The translations under genes were made by a program, and so were the position numbers. A DNA stretch of 64,000 nucleotides from Palsa-504 sp963818225. GTDB taxonomy: Bacteria > Actinomycetota > Actinomycetes > Streptosporangiales > Streptosporangiaceae. Below, one piece after another: positions 8,213 to 16,462 of the stretch; position 1 is the first letter of the stretch; the number at the start of each line of letters is the position of its first letter. The notes below the pieces were generated by a model. The model was not told the origin of the DNA. It made no database searches and saw only the letters and a list, made by a program, of their open reading frames with translations. The DNA is taken from positions 248,001 to 312,000 of the forward strand of contig CAWFRO010000013.1 of NCBI GenBank assembly GCA_963818225.1, read 5' to 3'.

Positions 8213-9166
8213 ATGACCACCCGATCCGAGCCAGACGCTGCTGATTCAGGCCGGGGCGGGCCCGATCCGGGCCTGGACGTGATCATGAGCGAGCGGCGCC
8301 AGCTGATCAATCTCACCTACCGGCTCCTCGGCTCCCTGGCCGAGGCCGAGGACGCCGTCCAGGAGACCTACGCCCGCTGGTATGCCCTGTCCCGGCCGCA
8401 GCAAGACGCCATCGCATCCCCCGGCGCCTGGCTGACCACGGTCGCCAGCCGCATCTGCCTCAACCTGCTCAGCTCCGCCCGCGCCCGGCGAGAGACCTAC
8501 GTGGGCGAATGGATCCCCGAGCCGCTGCCCGAACCTGCGGAGTGGATCACCGGGCGGCCGGGCGCGGCCACCACCGACCCAGCCGACCGGGTCACCCTGG
8601 ATGAGTCGGTGAGCATGGCCTTCCTCGTGGTGCTCGAATCGATGACCCCGGCCGAGCGCGTCGCGCTCATCCTGCACGATGTCTTCCGCTACCCCTTCGC
8701 CGAAGTGGCCGAGATCACCGGCCGGACGCCGGCGGCGTGCCGCCAGCTGGCCTCCTCGGGCCGCCGCCGTATCCGGGCCTGCCGGGCTCCCGCCACCCCG
8801 GCAGCCCGGCAGGCTGGCATCATCAGGGCCTTCAAGCAGGCATGGGAAGCCAAGGACATCGACGCCCTGATCGGCCTGCTCGACCCCGACGCCACGGCGA
8901 TCGCCGACGGCGGCGGCCTCGCCACTACCTTCCTGCGCCCCATCGAAGGCAGCGAGCAGATCGCGCGCGCCTGGGTCGAAATCGCCAACCGGGCCCCCGC
9001 CAGCATGAGGTTCCTGGAACGTACGGTCAACGGCCAGCCCGGCCTGGTGGCCCAGCAAGACGGCGTCACCGTGACCGTGTTCGCCTTCGACGTCGCGGGT
9101 GGCCGGATCAAGCACATCTGGGTCGTGCGCAACCCGGAGAAACTCCGGCCCTGGACGACGGGCTGA
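8213..9166 (+). CDS. ECF sigma factor with C-terminal NTF2-like domain (ECF41/SigJ type)
   Basis: A 317-residue sigma-70 family protein. Region 2 lies at about residues 27-95 (RQLINLTYRLLGSLAEAEDA, then VQETYARWYAL). Region 4 lies at about 145-200 (MTPAERVALILHDVFRYPFA, then EVAEITGRTPAACRQLASSG). A SnoaL/NTF2-like domain of about 100 residues follows (AWEAKDIDALIGLLDPDATA) and ends in WVVRNPEKL. This extra domain replaces a separate anti-sigma factor in the ECF41 group, and none is encoded nearby. GGGAG precedes the start. ECF41 sigmas usually act on an adjacent redox enzyme gene; the divergent LUD gene takes that place here. Confidence 0.9.
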   Translation: MTTRSEPDAADSGRGGPDPGLDVIMSERRQLINLTYRLLGSLAEAEDAVQETYARWYALSRPQQDAIASPGAWLTTVASRICLNLLSSARARRETYVGEWIPEPLPEPAEWITGRPGAATTDPADRVTLDESVSMAFLVVLESMTPAERVALILHDVFRYPFAEVAEITGRTPAACRQLASSGRRRIRACRAPATPAARQAGIIRAFKQAWEAKDIDALIGLLDPDATAIADGGGLATTFLRPIEGSEQIARAWVEIANRAPASMRFLERTVNGQPGLVAQQDGVTVTVFAFDVAGGRIKHIWVVRNPEKLRPWTTG

Positions 9167-9378
9167 CGTGCGCCCAGAGCACACGTAAAGGCTGGCGTCC
9201 GGTATTTGACATTCTGGTATCCGGTATTTTGCATTTTGCATTTTATAGGGGGCGTCATGACGCGACCGGGCGCGGGCTGCACCGCCACACACCAGGCACT
9301 CTGCACACACCTGAGTCATGATCCACTCTGGTCACCTGGCATTCGTGTCCCGGCCACCCTCGTGTCCAATTAGTTGCT

Positions 9379-9448
9379 CAGAAGCAATTGCCCAGAAGCA
9401 ATTGCCGAGGAGCAATTATCCAGGCACAATTGCCCGGGAGCAAAGGGT
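9379..9448 (+). repeat. five 14-bp direct repeats (iterons)
   Basis: Copies start at 9379, 9393, 9407, 9421 and 9435. The first two are identical (CAGAAGCAATTGCC) and the next three diverge progressively (GAGGAGCAATTATC, CAGGCACAATTGCC, CGGGAGCAAAGGGT). Most contain the palindromic core GCAATTGC. The array ends directly at the -35 element TTGACA, so it looks like a cooperative binding site for an activator or repressor. Confidence 0.7.
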
Positions 9449-9476
9449 TGACATTCCACCCGCAGCATCCAACAAT
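9448..9476 (+). promoter_or_regulatory. predicted vegetative-type promoter
   Basis: A perfect -35 TTGACA (9448-9453) is followed after 17 bases by AACAAT (9471-9476), a weak -10. It points toward the MFS gene at 9765 and would leave a leader of about 280 bases containing the 9542-9562 palindrome. Confidence 0.45.
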
Positions 9477-9541
9477 GCCGTTAACACAGCTCTAACCCCT
9501 GTGAATCTGGCCTCTACCCAGGAGCCATGTGCCGGGATTCC

Positions 9542-9562
9542 GGTGACAGTCAAACTGTCACC
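9542..9562. promoter_or_regulatory. perfect 21-bp palindrome, operator-like
   Basis: Arms GGTGACAGT and ACTGTCACC flank the 3-base centre CAA. The short centre and full symmetry suggest a dimeric repressor site rather than an RNA terminator. It lies downstream of the predicted promoter and 202 bases before the MFS start codon. Confidence 0.6.
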
Positions 9563-9764
9563 AGCCGCGGCAACGGCAACGAAGCCGATACCGCCCGTCA
9601 TGCTCGCCGCTGCCGAACGCGTCGCAGGTCCCCCGCCTAATTACCAGCATCGCCGATAGCGCCCAGCGCTCTGACATCAGCGGCAAAGTCCACGCCGATA
9701 ACGGGCGAAGCGAAGCCCTTTCCCGCTTTACCCGCCACCTCCGGACACCGGATGGAGAACTGTA

Positions 9765-11171
9765 ATGGCACAAGATACTTCGGGAGCCGGGGCCGCGGGC
9801 GGCACTCTGGTCATCCCCGGCGAGATGGCGGCCCGGGTCGACCGCCTGCCCATGAGCTTCATGGCCTGGGAGATATGCCTGATCGTGCAGGTGGGCTGGG
9901 CGATGTCGGCCTCCACCGACGGGATCGCCGCCCGGCTGTACCCGTTCGTCTGGCTGCCGGCCAAGACCGTCACGCACTCCCAGTACGACGTCCTGTACGC
10001 CTTCCAGGCCGGCATCAGCATCGTGATCGGCGGCTACGCCCTGGGCTGGCTGGCCGACAAGATCGGCCGGCGCAAGGCGCTGATCCTGTCCTCGGTGCTG
10101 GCCGGGGTGTTCATCTGGCCGTTCGGGTACGTCACGAACTACCCGGCGCTGATCGTCCTGTCGATCGCCGACACGCTCGGGTTCGCCGGGTACCTGGCCA
10201 TCAACGTGGTGTACATGAGCGAGATCATGGGGCCGACGTGGCGGCGCAGGGTGATGCTGCCGTGCCAGACCGTCTGCATCTTCCTCCTCTTTGTCGTCGT
10301 GGGCGGCATCCTCCCGCACTACTGGTTCCCGGTTCACTACCGGTGGTTCCTGTGGTTCCTGGCCATCGTGAACCTCCTGATCGCGGTGGTGCTGTTCTTC
10401 CGGATGCCGGAGTCGCCGCGCTGGCTGGAGGCCCGGGAACGCCGCGACCAGGCGCGCCAGGCGGTGGCGCGGATGGAAGCACGGGTCATGAAGCGCCACC
10501 CCGTGCTGCCCGAGCCGGACCTGCAGCCCTACCAGGTGGTGGCGGAGGAGAAGACCAGCTGGCTGGCGCCGTTCGGCAAGCGGTTCGTGGTCGTCACCGT
10601 ATTCCTGCTCTTTGTCATGGTGCTCGGCTACGCCGGCATTGTGTACGGCGGCGCCAGCCAGATTGTCTTGTTCCTCATCGGCAAGGGCGGCTACAGCGCC
10701 GGCTTCATCTTCGCCATGACGGCGTGGGCCGGCGTGGTCGCCACCGGCATCTACGTCCTCAACGCATTCATCGGCGACCGGCTCGAGCGCAGATGGACGC
10801 AGCTCATCGGCGCTATCTGTTTTGCCGGCGGCTACTTCCTCATGTGGAAGGACGTGCACAGCAGCGTGGCCGTGTACGTCGGCTACACACTCGGGAATAT
10901 CGGTGTCGTGCTGTGGCTGTGGAGCATGTACGTGTACATCCCCCAGAACTACCCGACCCGGATGCGCGCGCTGGGCACCGGCTGGACCGACGGTATCGGC
11001 CACCTCGGCGCCTGGGGCGGCGTCCTGATCGCCGGAGCGCTCTTCAGCCTGCTCGCGCCCAATGGCTTCTTCTTGTTCGTCACGATCCCGTGCGCGCTGC
11101 TGCCCGGCGTCCTGATCGCGATCTTCGGGAAGAACCAGCGCAACCGCACGCTCGAGGAACTGTCCCAGTAG
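9765..11171 (+). CDS. MFS transporter, metabolite/sugar symporter type
   Basis: A 468-residue, 12-TM major facilitator distinct from the drug-efflux copies in this window. It carries the MFS motif A between TM2 and TM3 (GWLADKIGRRKALIL) and the sugar-porter-like motif PESPRWLEARER after TM6. The large central loop and IGDRLERR before TM9 fit the metabolite:H+ and sugar porter families. Substrate not readable. The translated start MAQDTSGAG follows a loose ribosome binding site (GGAGAACTGTA). The long upstream regulatory region suggests substrate-dependent induction. Two hairpins follow the stop. Confidence 0.85.
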   Translation: MAQDTSGAGAAGGTLVIPGEMAARVDRLPMSFMAWEICLIVQVGWAMSASTDGIAARLYPFVWLPAKTVTHSQYDVLYAFQAGISIVIGGYALGWLADKIGRRKALILSSVLAGVFIWPFGYVTNYPALIVLSIADTLGFAGYLAINVVYMSEIMGPTWRRRVMLPCQTVCIFLLFVVVGGILPHYWFPVHYRWFLWFLAIVNLLIAVVLFFRMPESPRWLEARERRDQARQAVARMEARVMKRHPVLPEPDLQPYQVVAEEKTSWLAPFGKRFVVVTVFLLFVMVLGYAGIVYGGASQIVLFLIGKGGYSAGFIFAMTAWAGVVATGIYVLNAFIGDRLERRWTQLIGAICFAGGYFLMWKDVHSSVAVYVGYTLGNIGVVLWLWSMYVYIPQNYPTRMRALGTGWTDGIGHLGAWGGVLIAGALFSLLAPNGFFLFVTIPCALLPGVLIAIFGKNQRNRTLEELSQ

Positions 11172-11195
11172 CCGCTGGGCCGCCGGCCGGGTAGG

Positions 11196-11229
11196 GCCGC
11201 CGGCTCTTTCCCGAGGTGTCTCCGGCGGC
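11196..11229. terminator. hairpin with conserved loop, copy 1
   Basis: An 8-bp perfect stem (GCCGCCGG/CCGGCGGC) encloses an 18-base loop CTCTTTCCCGAGGTGTCT. The same stem, with a loop differing at one base, recurs at 56037-56070. It lies 25 bases after the MFS stop. Position suggests a terminator; loop conservation suggests a repeat family or RNA element. Confidence 0.55.
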
Positions 11230-11263
11230 ACGACGGTGTCACCGGCGGTCCAGCCTCACCGTA

Positions 11264-11304
11264 AGCCGGCCTCCCGCCAAGGGAACCATGACGGGAGGCC
11301 GGCT
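11264..11304. terminator. strong 13-bp hairpin
   Basis: The perfect arms AGCCGGCCTCCCG (11264-11276) and CGGGAGGCCGGCT (11292-11304) are separated by a 15-base loop. It follows the MFS gene and precedes the next gene by about 108 bases. It is probably a terminator without a T-run, or a leader structure of the gene at 11413. Confidence 0.5.
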
Positions 11305-11412
11305 CGGTACGCAATCGGGCCGGGTCGCGGAGCGGGCCAGGATCCGCCCACGGTCTCGGGCCAGTCAACGGCAGACGCCCCTCCCGCACGACCCAGGCAG
11401 GAAGGAAAGCCG

Positions 11413-12015
11413 ATGGGTGACAGCCAGGCCGTCACCATCCCTGCCCCAGCAACAGCAGAAACGCGGTCCGCGCGGCTCCTCAGGGCACTGGCGCAGGACC
11501 CGGAACCGCTGTCGACCCCCGCCCTGGCCAGCCTCCTGGCCGAACCAGGCCAGCGCCGCAGACTCCTAGCCTCCTACGACCGCACACTGCGGCGGCACGA
11601 GCAAGCCGGCCATGTGGAACAGGCCGGCCACGCGACCAATGGACCCGGCCGGCCCGCCATCATCTGGCGCATCACCAGCGCAGGTCGCCGCTGGCTCGAC
11701 GAACACGACAGAGCACCAAACCTCGCCGCGGCCGCCGCCACCGAAGCACGACGCAAAACCGAACAGGCACAGCGCACGGCTACCGAACGGAACCAGGCAC
11801 TGGACGAAGCCCGCGCCACCTTCACTCTCCAAACTCCGCGGACCAGCCGCAAACGCGTCGCTCACCAGCTGAGAGATCTCGGCTGCACCCTCGACCAGAT
11901 CGGCGCGGTGTTCCACGTCAGCAGAGAGAGGATCCGCCAGGACCTCCTCTGGGACCCTGCGGCACGGCCGGCCGCCCAACCCCCGATTAAGCCCAAGCCG
12001 CGCAAGCGCGCCTGA
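11413..12015 (+). CDS. DNA-binding protein with winged-helix and sigma-region-4-like helix-turn-helix
   Basis: A 200-residue basic protein. Residues ~20-95 look like a winged helix (LLRALAQDPEPLSTPALASL followed by RPAIIWRITSAGRRWLDEH). An alanine-rich charged coil follows (~100-140). Near residue 155 there is a helix-turn-helix closely resembling sigma-70 region 4 (LGCTLDQIGAVFHVSRERIR). A proline/lysine tail ends it. The start is set by AGGAAGGAAAG upstream. No sigma region 2 is present, so it is not a complete sigma factor. It is probably a transcriptional regulator; its targets are unknown. Confidence 0.65.
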   Translation: MGDSQAVTIPAPATAETRSARLLRALAQDPEPLSTPALASLLAEPGQRRRLLASYDRTLRRHEQAGHVEQAGHATNGPGRPAIIWRITSAGRRWLDEHDRAPNLAAAAATEARRKTEQAQRTATERNQALDEARATFTLQTPRTSRKRVAHQLRDLGCTLDQIGAVFHVSRERIRQDLLWDPAARPAAQPPIKPKPRKRA

Positions 12016-12144
12016 CGCGGATCAGCGTCCACCTGCAGCCCGCCGTCCGTAGCGGCACCCGCTGGACGCGAGATAGGACAGGCTGCCAGGGTACTTCTTG
12101 GGCGATCCGGGACGGCTGGGCGCTTAGCGGAGGAGTGCATCTCG

Positions 12145-13884
12145 ATGCGAATCGTTGTCGACAAGAACCTGATGGTGCCGATGCGCGACGGCGTATCCCT
12201 GGCGGCCGACGTGTACCGGCCGGACGGGCCCGGTCCGTTCCCGACGCTCGTCCAGCGGACGCCGTACAACAAGGAGTTCGGGCTCGCCGGCTTCAGCTTC
12301 GACATCATGCGGGGCGTCCAGGCCGGGTACGCGGTGGTCGTCCAGGACACCCGCGGGCGGTGGGCGTCAGGCGGCGAGTTCAATCCGTTCTTCGACGAGG
12401 CCCGCGATGGCGCTGACACCATCGCCTGGGCGGCCGCCCAGCCCTGGTCCACCGGCGCGGTGGGCATGATCGGCGGGTCCTACTTCGGCGCCACGCAGTG
12501 GACGGCGGCGACCCAGACCCCCGAGGCGCTGCGGGCCATCGCTCCCTTCGTCACCACCGACCAGTACTACGACGGCTGGGCCTACCAGGGCGGCGCGTTC
12601 CAGCTCGGGTTCAACTTGCACTGGACGCTGTCGTCGCTGGCGTTGGGCGAGGTGGTGCGGCGCATGGGGACGGGCGCGGCCACGGCCCAGGACTTCGCTG
12701 CGCTGGTGGCGGCGGTGGACGGCAACGACGCCGGTTACGGCCGCCTGCCCCTGCTGGGGCTGCCGGAGGTCAAGGGGCTCGCCCCGTACTACGACGACTG
12801 GCTCAGCCACCCTTCCTACGACGAGTTCTGGCGGGCTACGGCGCCGCGAGAGTCCTACGGCCAGATCACCGTCCCGGCGCTGAACATGGGCGGCTGGCAC
12901 GACCTGTTCCTCAAGGGCACCCTGGCCAACTACACGGGGATGAAGGCCCAGGGCGGCAGCGACGCCTCCCGCCAGTACCAGCGGCTGGTCATCGGCCCAT
13001 GGGCGCACGGGCCGACGGCCGGGTGGTTCCCCGAGCGGTCCTACGGACTGCTGGCCGGCACCGCGACCGCCGACATCACCGGGCTTCAGCTGCGCTGGTT
13101 CGACTGGCTGCTCAAGGGCGAGGACACCGGCCTGGCCGCCGAGAAGCCAGTCCGGCTGTTCGTCATGGGAGCAAACGAGTGGCGCGACGAGGACGACTGG
13201 CCGCTGCCCGGCACCGAATACGCCGACTACTTCCTGCACAGCAGCGGCCGGGCCAACACGGCCGCGGGTGATGGGGGGCTCTCGACCGACGCGCCCGGGG
13301 ACGAGCCGGAGGACGTGTACCTCTACGACCCGCGGAACCCCGTGCCGACGACAGGGGGCGGGACGTTCCTGCCCGGGCTGTCGATCGGGGCCAACGCCGG
13401 GCCGCGTGACCAGCGCGCCGTCGAGGGCCGCCACGACGTGCTGTGCTACACGACCGAGCCGCTCGCCGCACCGCTTGAGGTGATCGGCCCGGTGCGGGCG
13501 GTGCTGCACGTGTCCTCCTCCGCCACCGACACCGACTTCACGGCCAAGCTGGTCGACGTGGCCCCCGACGGGCGGGCGGAGAACCTGGCCGACGGGATCC
13601 TGCGCGCCCGGTACCGCGAGTCGCTGTCGGAGCCGTCGCCGCTCGAGCCGGAGCGGGTGTACGAGGTGACCGTCGACCTGGTGGCCACGGCCGCCGTGAT
13701 CTCGGCGGGGCACCGTATCCGGCTGGAGGTGTCCAGCAGCAACTTCCCCCGGTTCGACCGGAACACCAATACCGGCGGCGTGATCGCCACCGAGGGGGAG
13801 GCGGACCTCCGCCCGGCGGTCAACCGCGTGCACCACACCCGGGTCCGGCCATCCCGGCTCGTGCTACCAGTCATCCGCCGCTGA
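12145..13884 (+). CDS. CocE/NonD family hydrolase (X-Pro dipeptidyl-peptidase S15 type)
   Basis: A 579-residue alpha/beta hydrolase of the CocE/NonD family, which includes cocaine esterase and dipeptidyl peptidases. The nucleophile serine sits in GMIGGSYFGATQW (about residue 115). The opening strand RMPMRDG-like VPMRDGVSLAADVYRPDG and the C-terminal jelly-roll (DTDFTAKLVDVAPDG, SSSNFPRFDRN) are typical. Length matches the family. No signal peptide, so it acts in the cytoplasm on an acyl ester or amide. GGAGGAG lies about 10 bases before the ATG. It stands alone and is followed by a hairpin with a T-run. Confidence 0.9.
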   Translation: MRIVVDKNLMVPMRDGVSLAADVYRPDGPGPFPTLVQRTPYNKEFGLAGFSFDIMRGVQAGYAVVVQDTRGRWASGGEFNPFFDEARDGADTIAWAAAQPWSTGAVGMIGGSYFGATQWTAATQTPEALRAIAPFVTTDQYYDGWAYQGGAFQLGFNLHWTLSSLALGEVVRRMGTGAATAQDFAALVAAVDGNDAGYGRLPLLGLPEVKGLAPYYDDWLSHPSYDEFWRATAPRESYGQITVPALNMGGWHDLFLKGTLANYTGMKAQGGSDASRQYQRLVIGPWAHGPTAGWFPERSYGLLAGTATADITGLQLRWFDWLLKGEDTGLAAEKPVRLFVMGANEWRDEDDWPLPGTEYADYFLHSSGRANTAAGDGGLSTDAPGDEPEDVYLYDPRNPVPTTGGGTFLPGLSIGANAGPRDQRAVEGRHDVLCYTTEPLAAPLEVIGPVRAVLHVSSSATDTDFTAKLVDVAPDGRAENLADGILRARYRESLSEPSPLEPERVYEVTVDLVATAAVISAGHRIRLEVSSSNFPRFDRNTNTGGVIATEGEADLRPAVNRVHHTRVRPSRLVLPVIRR

Positions 13885-13914
13885 CACCGGAAGTGAACGC
13901 CCGGTACGGAGCAG

Positions 13915-13940
13915 AAAGCCCGGGCCGGGCGTTGGCTTTT
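13915..13940 (+). terminator. probable rho-independent terminator
   Basis: AAAGCC (13915-13920) pairs with GGCTTT (13934-13939) around a GC-rich interior that can pair further. The downstream arm ends in TTTT. It lies 31 bases after the hydrolase stop. Confidence 0.5.
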
Positions 13941-13981
13941 ACCGGGCCTGTCCCGGGCCGGCCGCCCCTGCTCCCGGTGTC

Positions 13982-14206
13982 TCAGATATTCGAGCCTCGC
14001 GCGAGGCGTGCCTTCGTCATCATCTCGGCGTTGACCGCCATGACAGCCTCGGACAGTGCGGCCAGCAGCGTGCCGAGCTCTACGAGGTCGTCCAGGTCAG
14101 GGGTGGGATTCCCGTCTTCAAGGTGATGCCGAGCCTCCCTCGCTGAGTTGAGTGCTTCGTGCAGAGCGCGGTGTACGCCGATCGTCGCCGTGTCGGTGCT
14201 GCTCAT
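13982..14206 (-). CDS. small helical protein of unknown function
   Basis: A 74-residue protein beginning MSSTDTATIGVHRALHEALN. It is acidic and almost entirely helical, with two amphipathic stretches (ALHEALNSAREARHHLEDG and DLVELGTLLAALSEAVMAVN). AGGAG lies four to five bases before the ATG, which supports it as a real gene. No family recognised. It lies divergent from the NADH dehydrogenase gene, with 149 bases between them. Confidence 0.5.
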   Translation of the reverse strand: MSSTDTATIGVHRALHEALNSAREARHHLEDGNPTPDLDDLVELGTLLAALSEAVMAVNAEMMTKARLARGSNI

Positions 14207-14355
14207 TTCGCTCCTGGGGTAGGTCTGCGGCTCATGTCCGCCGGGTGCGTCCTCGCGATCATTGACGGCCAGGATACGCAGAAATGTAGCTGACGGACGC
14301 GACCAACCGCCGAAGCATCCGGGCTGGGCAGGCCGCGGGCTGACATGCTGTTCTC

Positions 14356-15672
14356 ATGAGCGAGAGACGCCACCAGGTGGTCGTCGTTGGTGGCGGGTTC
14401 GGCGGGGTCAGGGTGACGCGTGCCCTGGCCCGCGCCGATGTTGACATCACGATCGTGGACCGGACCAATCACCACTTGTTCCAGCCGCTGCTGTATCAGG
14501 TCGCTACCGGGATTCTGCCCGCTGGCCTCATCGCGCCGGCGCTGCGCGGCGTCATGAGGAAACAGGCCAATGCGCGCGTCGTGCTGGCCGGGGTGGAACA
14601 CCTGGATCTGGGCGGACGGGTCGTGCACGCACTGGCCCCCGACGGCCAGCAACTGACGCTGGCGTACGACAGTCTCGTGGTCGCGGCCGGAGGCGCGGAT
14701 GCCTATTTCGGGCATGAGGACTGGGCTCCGTTCGCGCCTGGCCTGAAGACCCTGGAAGATGCCAACCGCCTGCGCAGCCATATCCTCGGCGCCTTCGAGA
14801 TGGCAGAGCTGATCACCGATCCGGCCGAGCGGGCGGCGTACCTGACCTTCGCGGTCATAGGAGCCGGACCTACCGGAGTTGAAATGGCCGGCCAGGTCGC
14901 CGAGCTCGCGCACGAAGCACTCCCGCGGGAGTACCGATCGGTGGCCACGGCGGAAGCGAAGATCCTGCTGATCGAGGCGGGCCCGGAGGTGCTGGCCGCG
15001 TTCGCCCCCAAGCTGCAGCGCTACTCGCGCCGGCGGCTGCAGCGGATGGGCGTGGACATCTTGCTGAACACCGCGGCGCGCGCCATGGACCAGTCCAGCG
15101 TCACCGTCAAAGGTCCCGACGGCGACCGGCGTATCGCGGCCCGCACGAAGATCTGGGCGGCCGGGGTGCAGGCCTCGCCGCTGGCGATGATGCTAGCCGA
15201 GGCGACCGGCGCCGATACCGACCGGGCGGGCCGGGTGGCGGTGGGGCCGGACTGCAGCCTGCCCGGTCACCCAGAGGTCTTCGCCATCGGGGACATGGTC
15301 CGGCTGAACGACCTGCCCGGGGTGGCGCAGCCCGCGATCCAGGAAGGCACCTACGTCGGCAAGCTGATCAGCGCCCGGCTGGCAGGCAAGACCGGCATGA
15401 AACCCTTCGCGTATCGCGACAAGGGCAGCATGGCCACCATCGGCCACCTGTCGGCCGTCACGGACTCCTACGGGTTGAAGTTCACCGGCGTGGCCGGCTA
15501 CACGATGTGGGGCTTCGTGCACGTGCTCTACCTGATCGGCTGGGGTAACCGGCTAGCCGCCATGTTCAACTGGGCGCGGGCCCTGACCTTCACCAAGAAC
15601 CGGCCGTTCCGGGCCATCACCGTCGAGCATGCGCGGCACGAGCTCACTCATGACCCCGGCGCTAGCGCGTAG
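14356..15672 (+). CDS. ndh: type II NADH dehydrogenase / FAD-dependent oxidoreductase
   Basis: A 438-residue flavoprotein of the NDH-2 family, which passes electrons from NADH to quinone without pumping protons. The FAD-binding Rossmann motif VVVVGGGFGGVRV is at the N-terminus. The NAD-binding motif AVIGAGPTGVEMAGQ is near residue 175. The FAD-contacting VFAIGDMVR lies near residue 313. The C-terminal VLYLIGWGNRLAAMFNWARA forms the membrane-binding region. Length fits the family. The last bases overlap the convergent GH25 gene by 11. A general FAD-linked disulfide-type oxidoreductase is less likely. Confidence 0.9.
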   Translation: MSERRHQVVVVGGGFGGVRVTRALARADVDITIVDRTNHHLFQPLLYQVATGILPAGLIAPALRGVMRKQANARVVLAGVEHLDLGGRVVHALAPDGQQLTLAYDSLVVAAGGADAYFGHEDWAPFAPGLKTLEDANRLRSHILGAFEMAELITDPAERAAYLTFAVIGAGPTGVEMAGQVAELAHEALPREYRSVATAEAKILLIEAGPEVLAAFAPKLQRYSRRRLQRMGVDILLNTAARAMDQSSVTVKGPDGDRRIAARTKIWAAGVQASPLAMMLAEATGADTDRAGRVAVGPDCSLPGHPEVFAIGDMVRLNDLPGVAQPAIQEGTYVGKLISARLAGKTGMKPFAYRDKGSMATIGHLSAVTDSYGLKFTGVAGYTMWGFVHVLYLIGWGNRLAAMFNWARALTFTKNRPFRAITVEHARHELTHDPGASA

Positions 15673-16291
15673 TGGGCATCCGGCAGAACTCGAGCAGTTG
15701 CTGCTCGGTGCCGTAGTACCGGTCGCCGTCGACGGGCTCGTCGGTGTACTGCCAGAACGTCCACTGCTGCCACGGCGTCGGCACGGTCGGCTGACTGACG
15801 CCGTAGTGGGCGATCCACAGGAACCACGAGCTCATGCCCGCCGAGCCGCCCGCCTCGGCCCACGCCGGGTTCATGTACGGCAGCACCCGGTGGTTCGGGG
15901 CCAGGGAGTTGATGTGGTGCAGGCATTCCACCGCCCGCGGCGCGCACTGCGCGGGTGTCAGCCCGTCGTTCAGCTGCTCGTCCGGGCTTGTGGACTCCAG
16001 GTCCAGGACGAAATGGTCGCCGGGGAGCAGCCCGTGGGCCTTCACGGTGGCGACCAGGTGGGCGGCCTGGACGACCGGGTCCTGCCCGGCGCGGAAGAAC
16101 AGGTAGGCGAACCGGGGGAACGTGTGGGTGGCGTTCATCGACCACATGGAGTTCCAGTTGTGCCCGAAGTAAGCGTCGGTCATCGAGCTGCCCTCGGCGG
16201 CTTTGGCCAGCCCGAACCCGATTTTGCCGGTCCAGCCGGTCCAGTTGAAAGCGCCTTGCCAGTTCGAGACGTCGATGCCCGGCACGGTCAT
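15662..16291 (-). CDS. GH25 muramidase-like protein
   Basis: A 209-residue lysozyme of glycoside hydrolase family 25, which cuts MurNAc-GlcNAc bonds of peptidoglycan. The family N-terminus PGIDVSNWQG, the strand DHFVLDLES (catalytic-region acidic pair) and the C-terminal WQQWTFWQYTDEPVDGDRYYG are all visible. There is no signal peptide or cell-wall anchor, as in phage endolysins or proteins exported by non-classical routes. The start at 16291 is supported by AAGGGAAAG. It is convergent with ndh and divergent from efflux copy B. Confidence 0.85.
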   Translation of the reverse strand: MTVPGIDVSNWQGAFNWTGWTGKIGFGLAKAAEGSSMTDAYFGHNWNSMWSMNATHTFPRFAYLFFRAGQDPVVQAAHLVATVKAHGLLPGDHFVLDLESTSPDEQLNDGLTPAQCAPRAVECLHHINSLAPNHRVLPYMNPAWAEAGGSAGMSSWFLWIAHYGVSQPTVPTPWQQWTFWQYTDEPVDGDRYYGTEQQLLEFCRMPTTR

Positions 16292-16462
16292 GTGCTTTCC
16301 CTTCTCGCGCACACCTGCTCGAGCTGGACGCCCTGAACGGCCATCCGGCGAGGGCCTGTGCCGCCCAGTCTCGACGGTTTGACCCGTTACGTCTACCATG
16401 CGGGCGTTCATGTCCTTAGCATCACACTGAGGCACCGTGCCGCAGCCAGCCGGAAGGCCGCC

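Larger units (their letters stand above)
9167..9764. other. 598-bp regulatory region before the MFS metabolite transporter
   Basis: No gene is supported here. The region is markedly less GC-rich than its surroundings and holds T-rich stretches (9200-9246), five 14-bp direct repeats (9379-9448), a promoter-like sequence (9448-9476) and a perfect palindrome (9542-9562). This concentration of sites suggests complex control of the downstream transporter. Confidence 0.5.

Noticed and set aside
9379..9448. CRISPR-like array
   Set aside because: The repeats are 14 bp and directly adjacent with no spacers.
9558..11231. A 557-codon open frame on the minus strand over the MFS transporter
   Set aside because: His/Asp/Arg-rich text without any motif; the plus-strand transporter is unmistakable.
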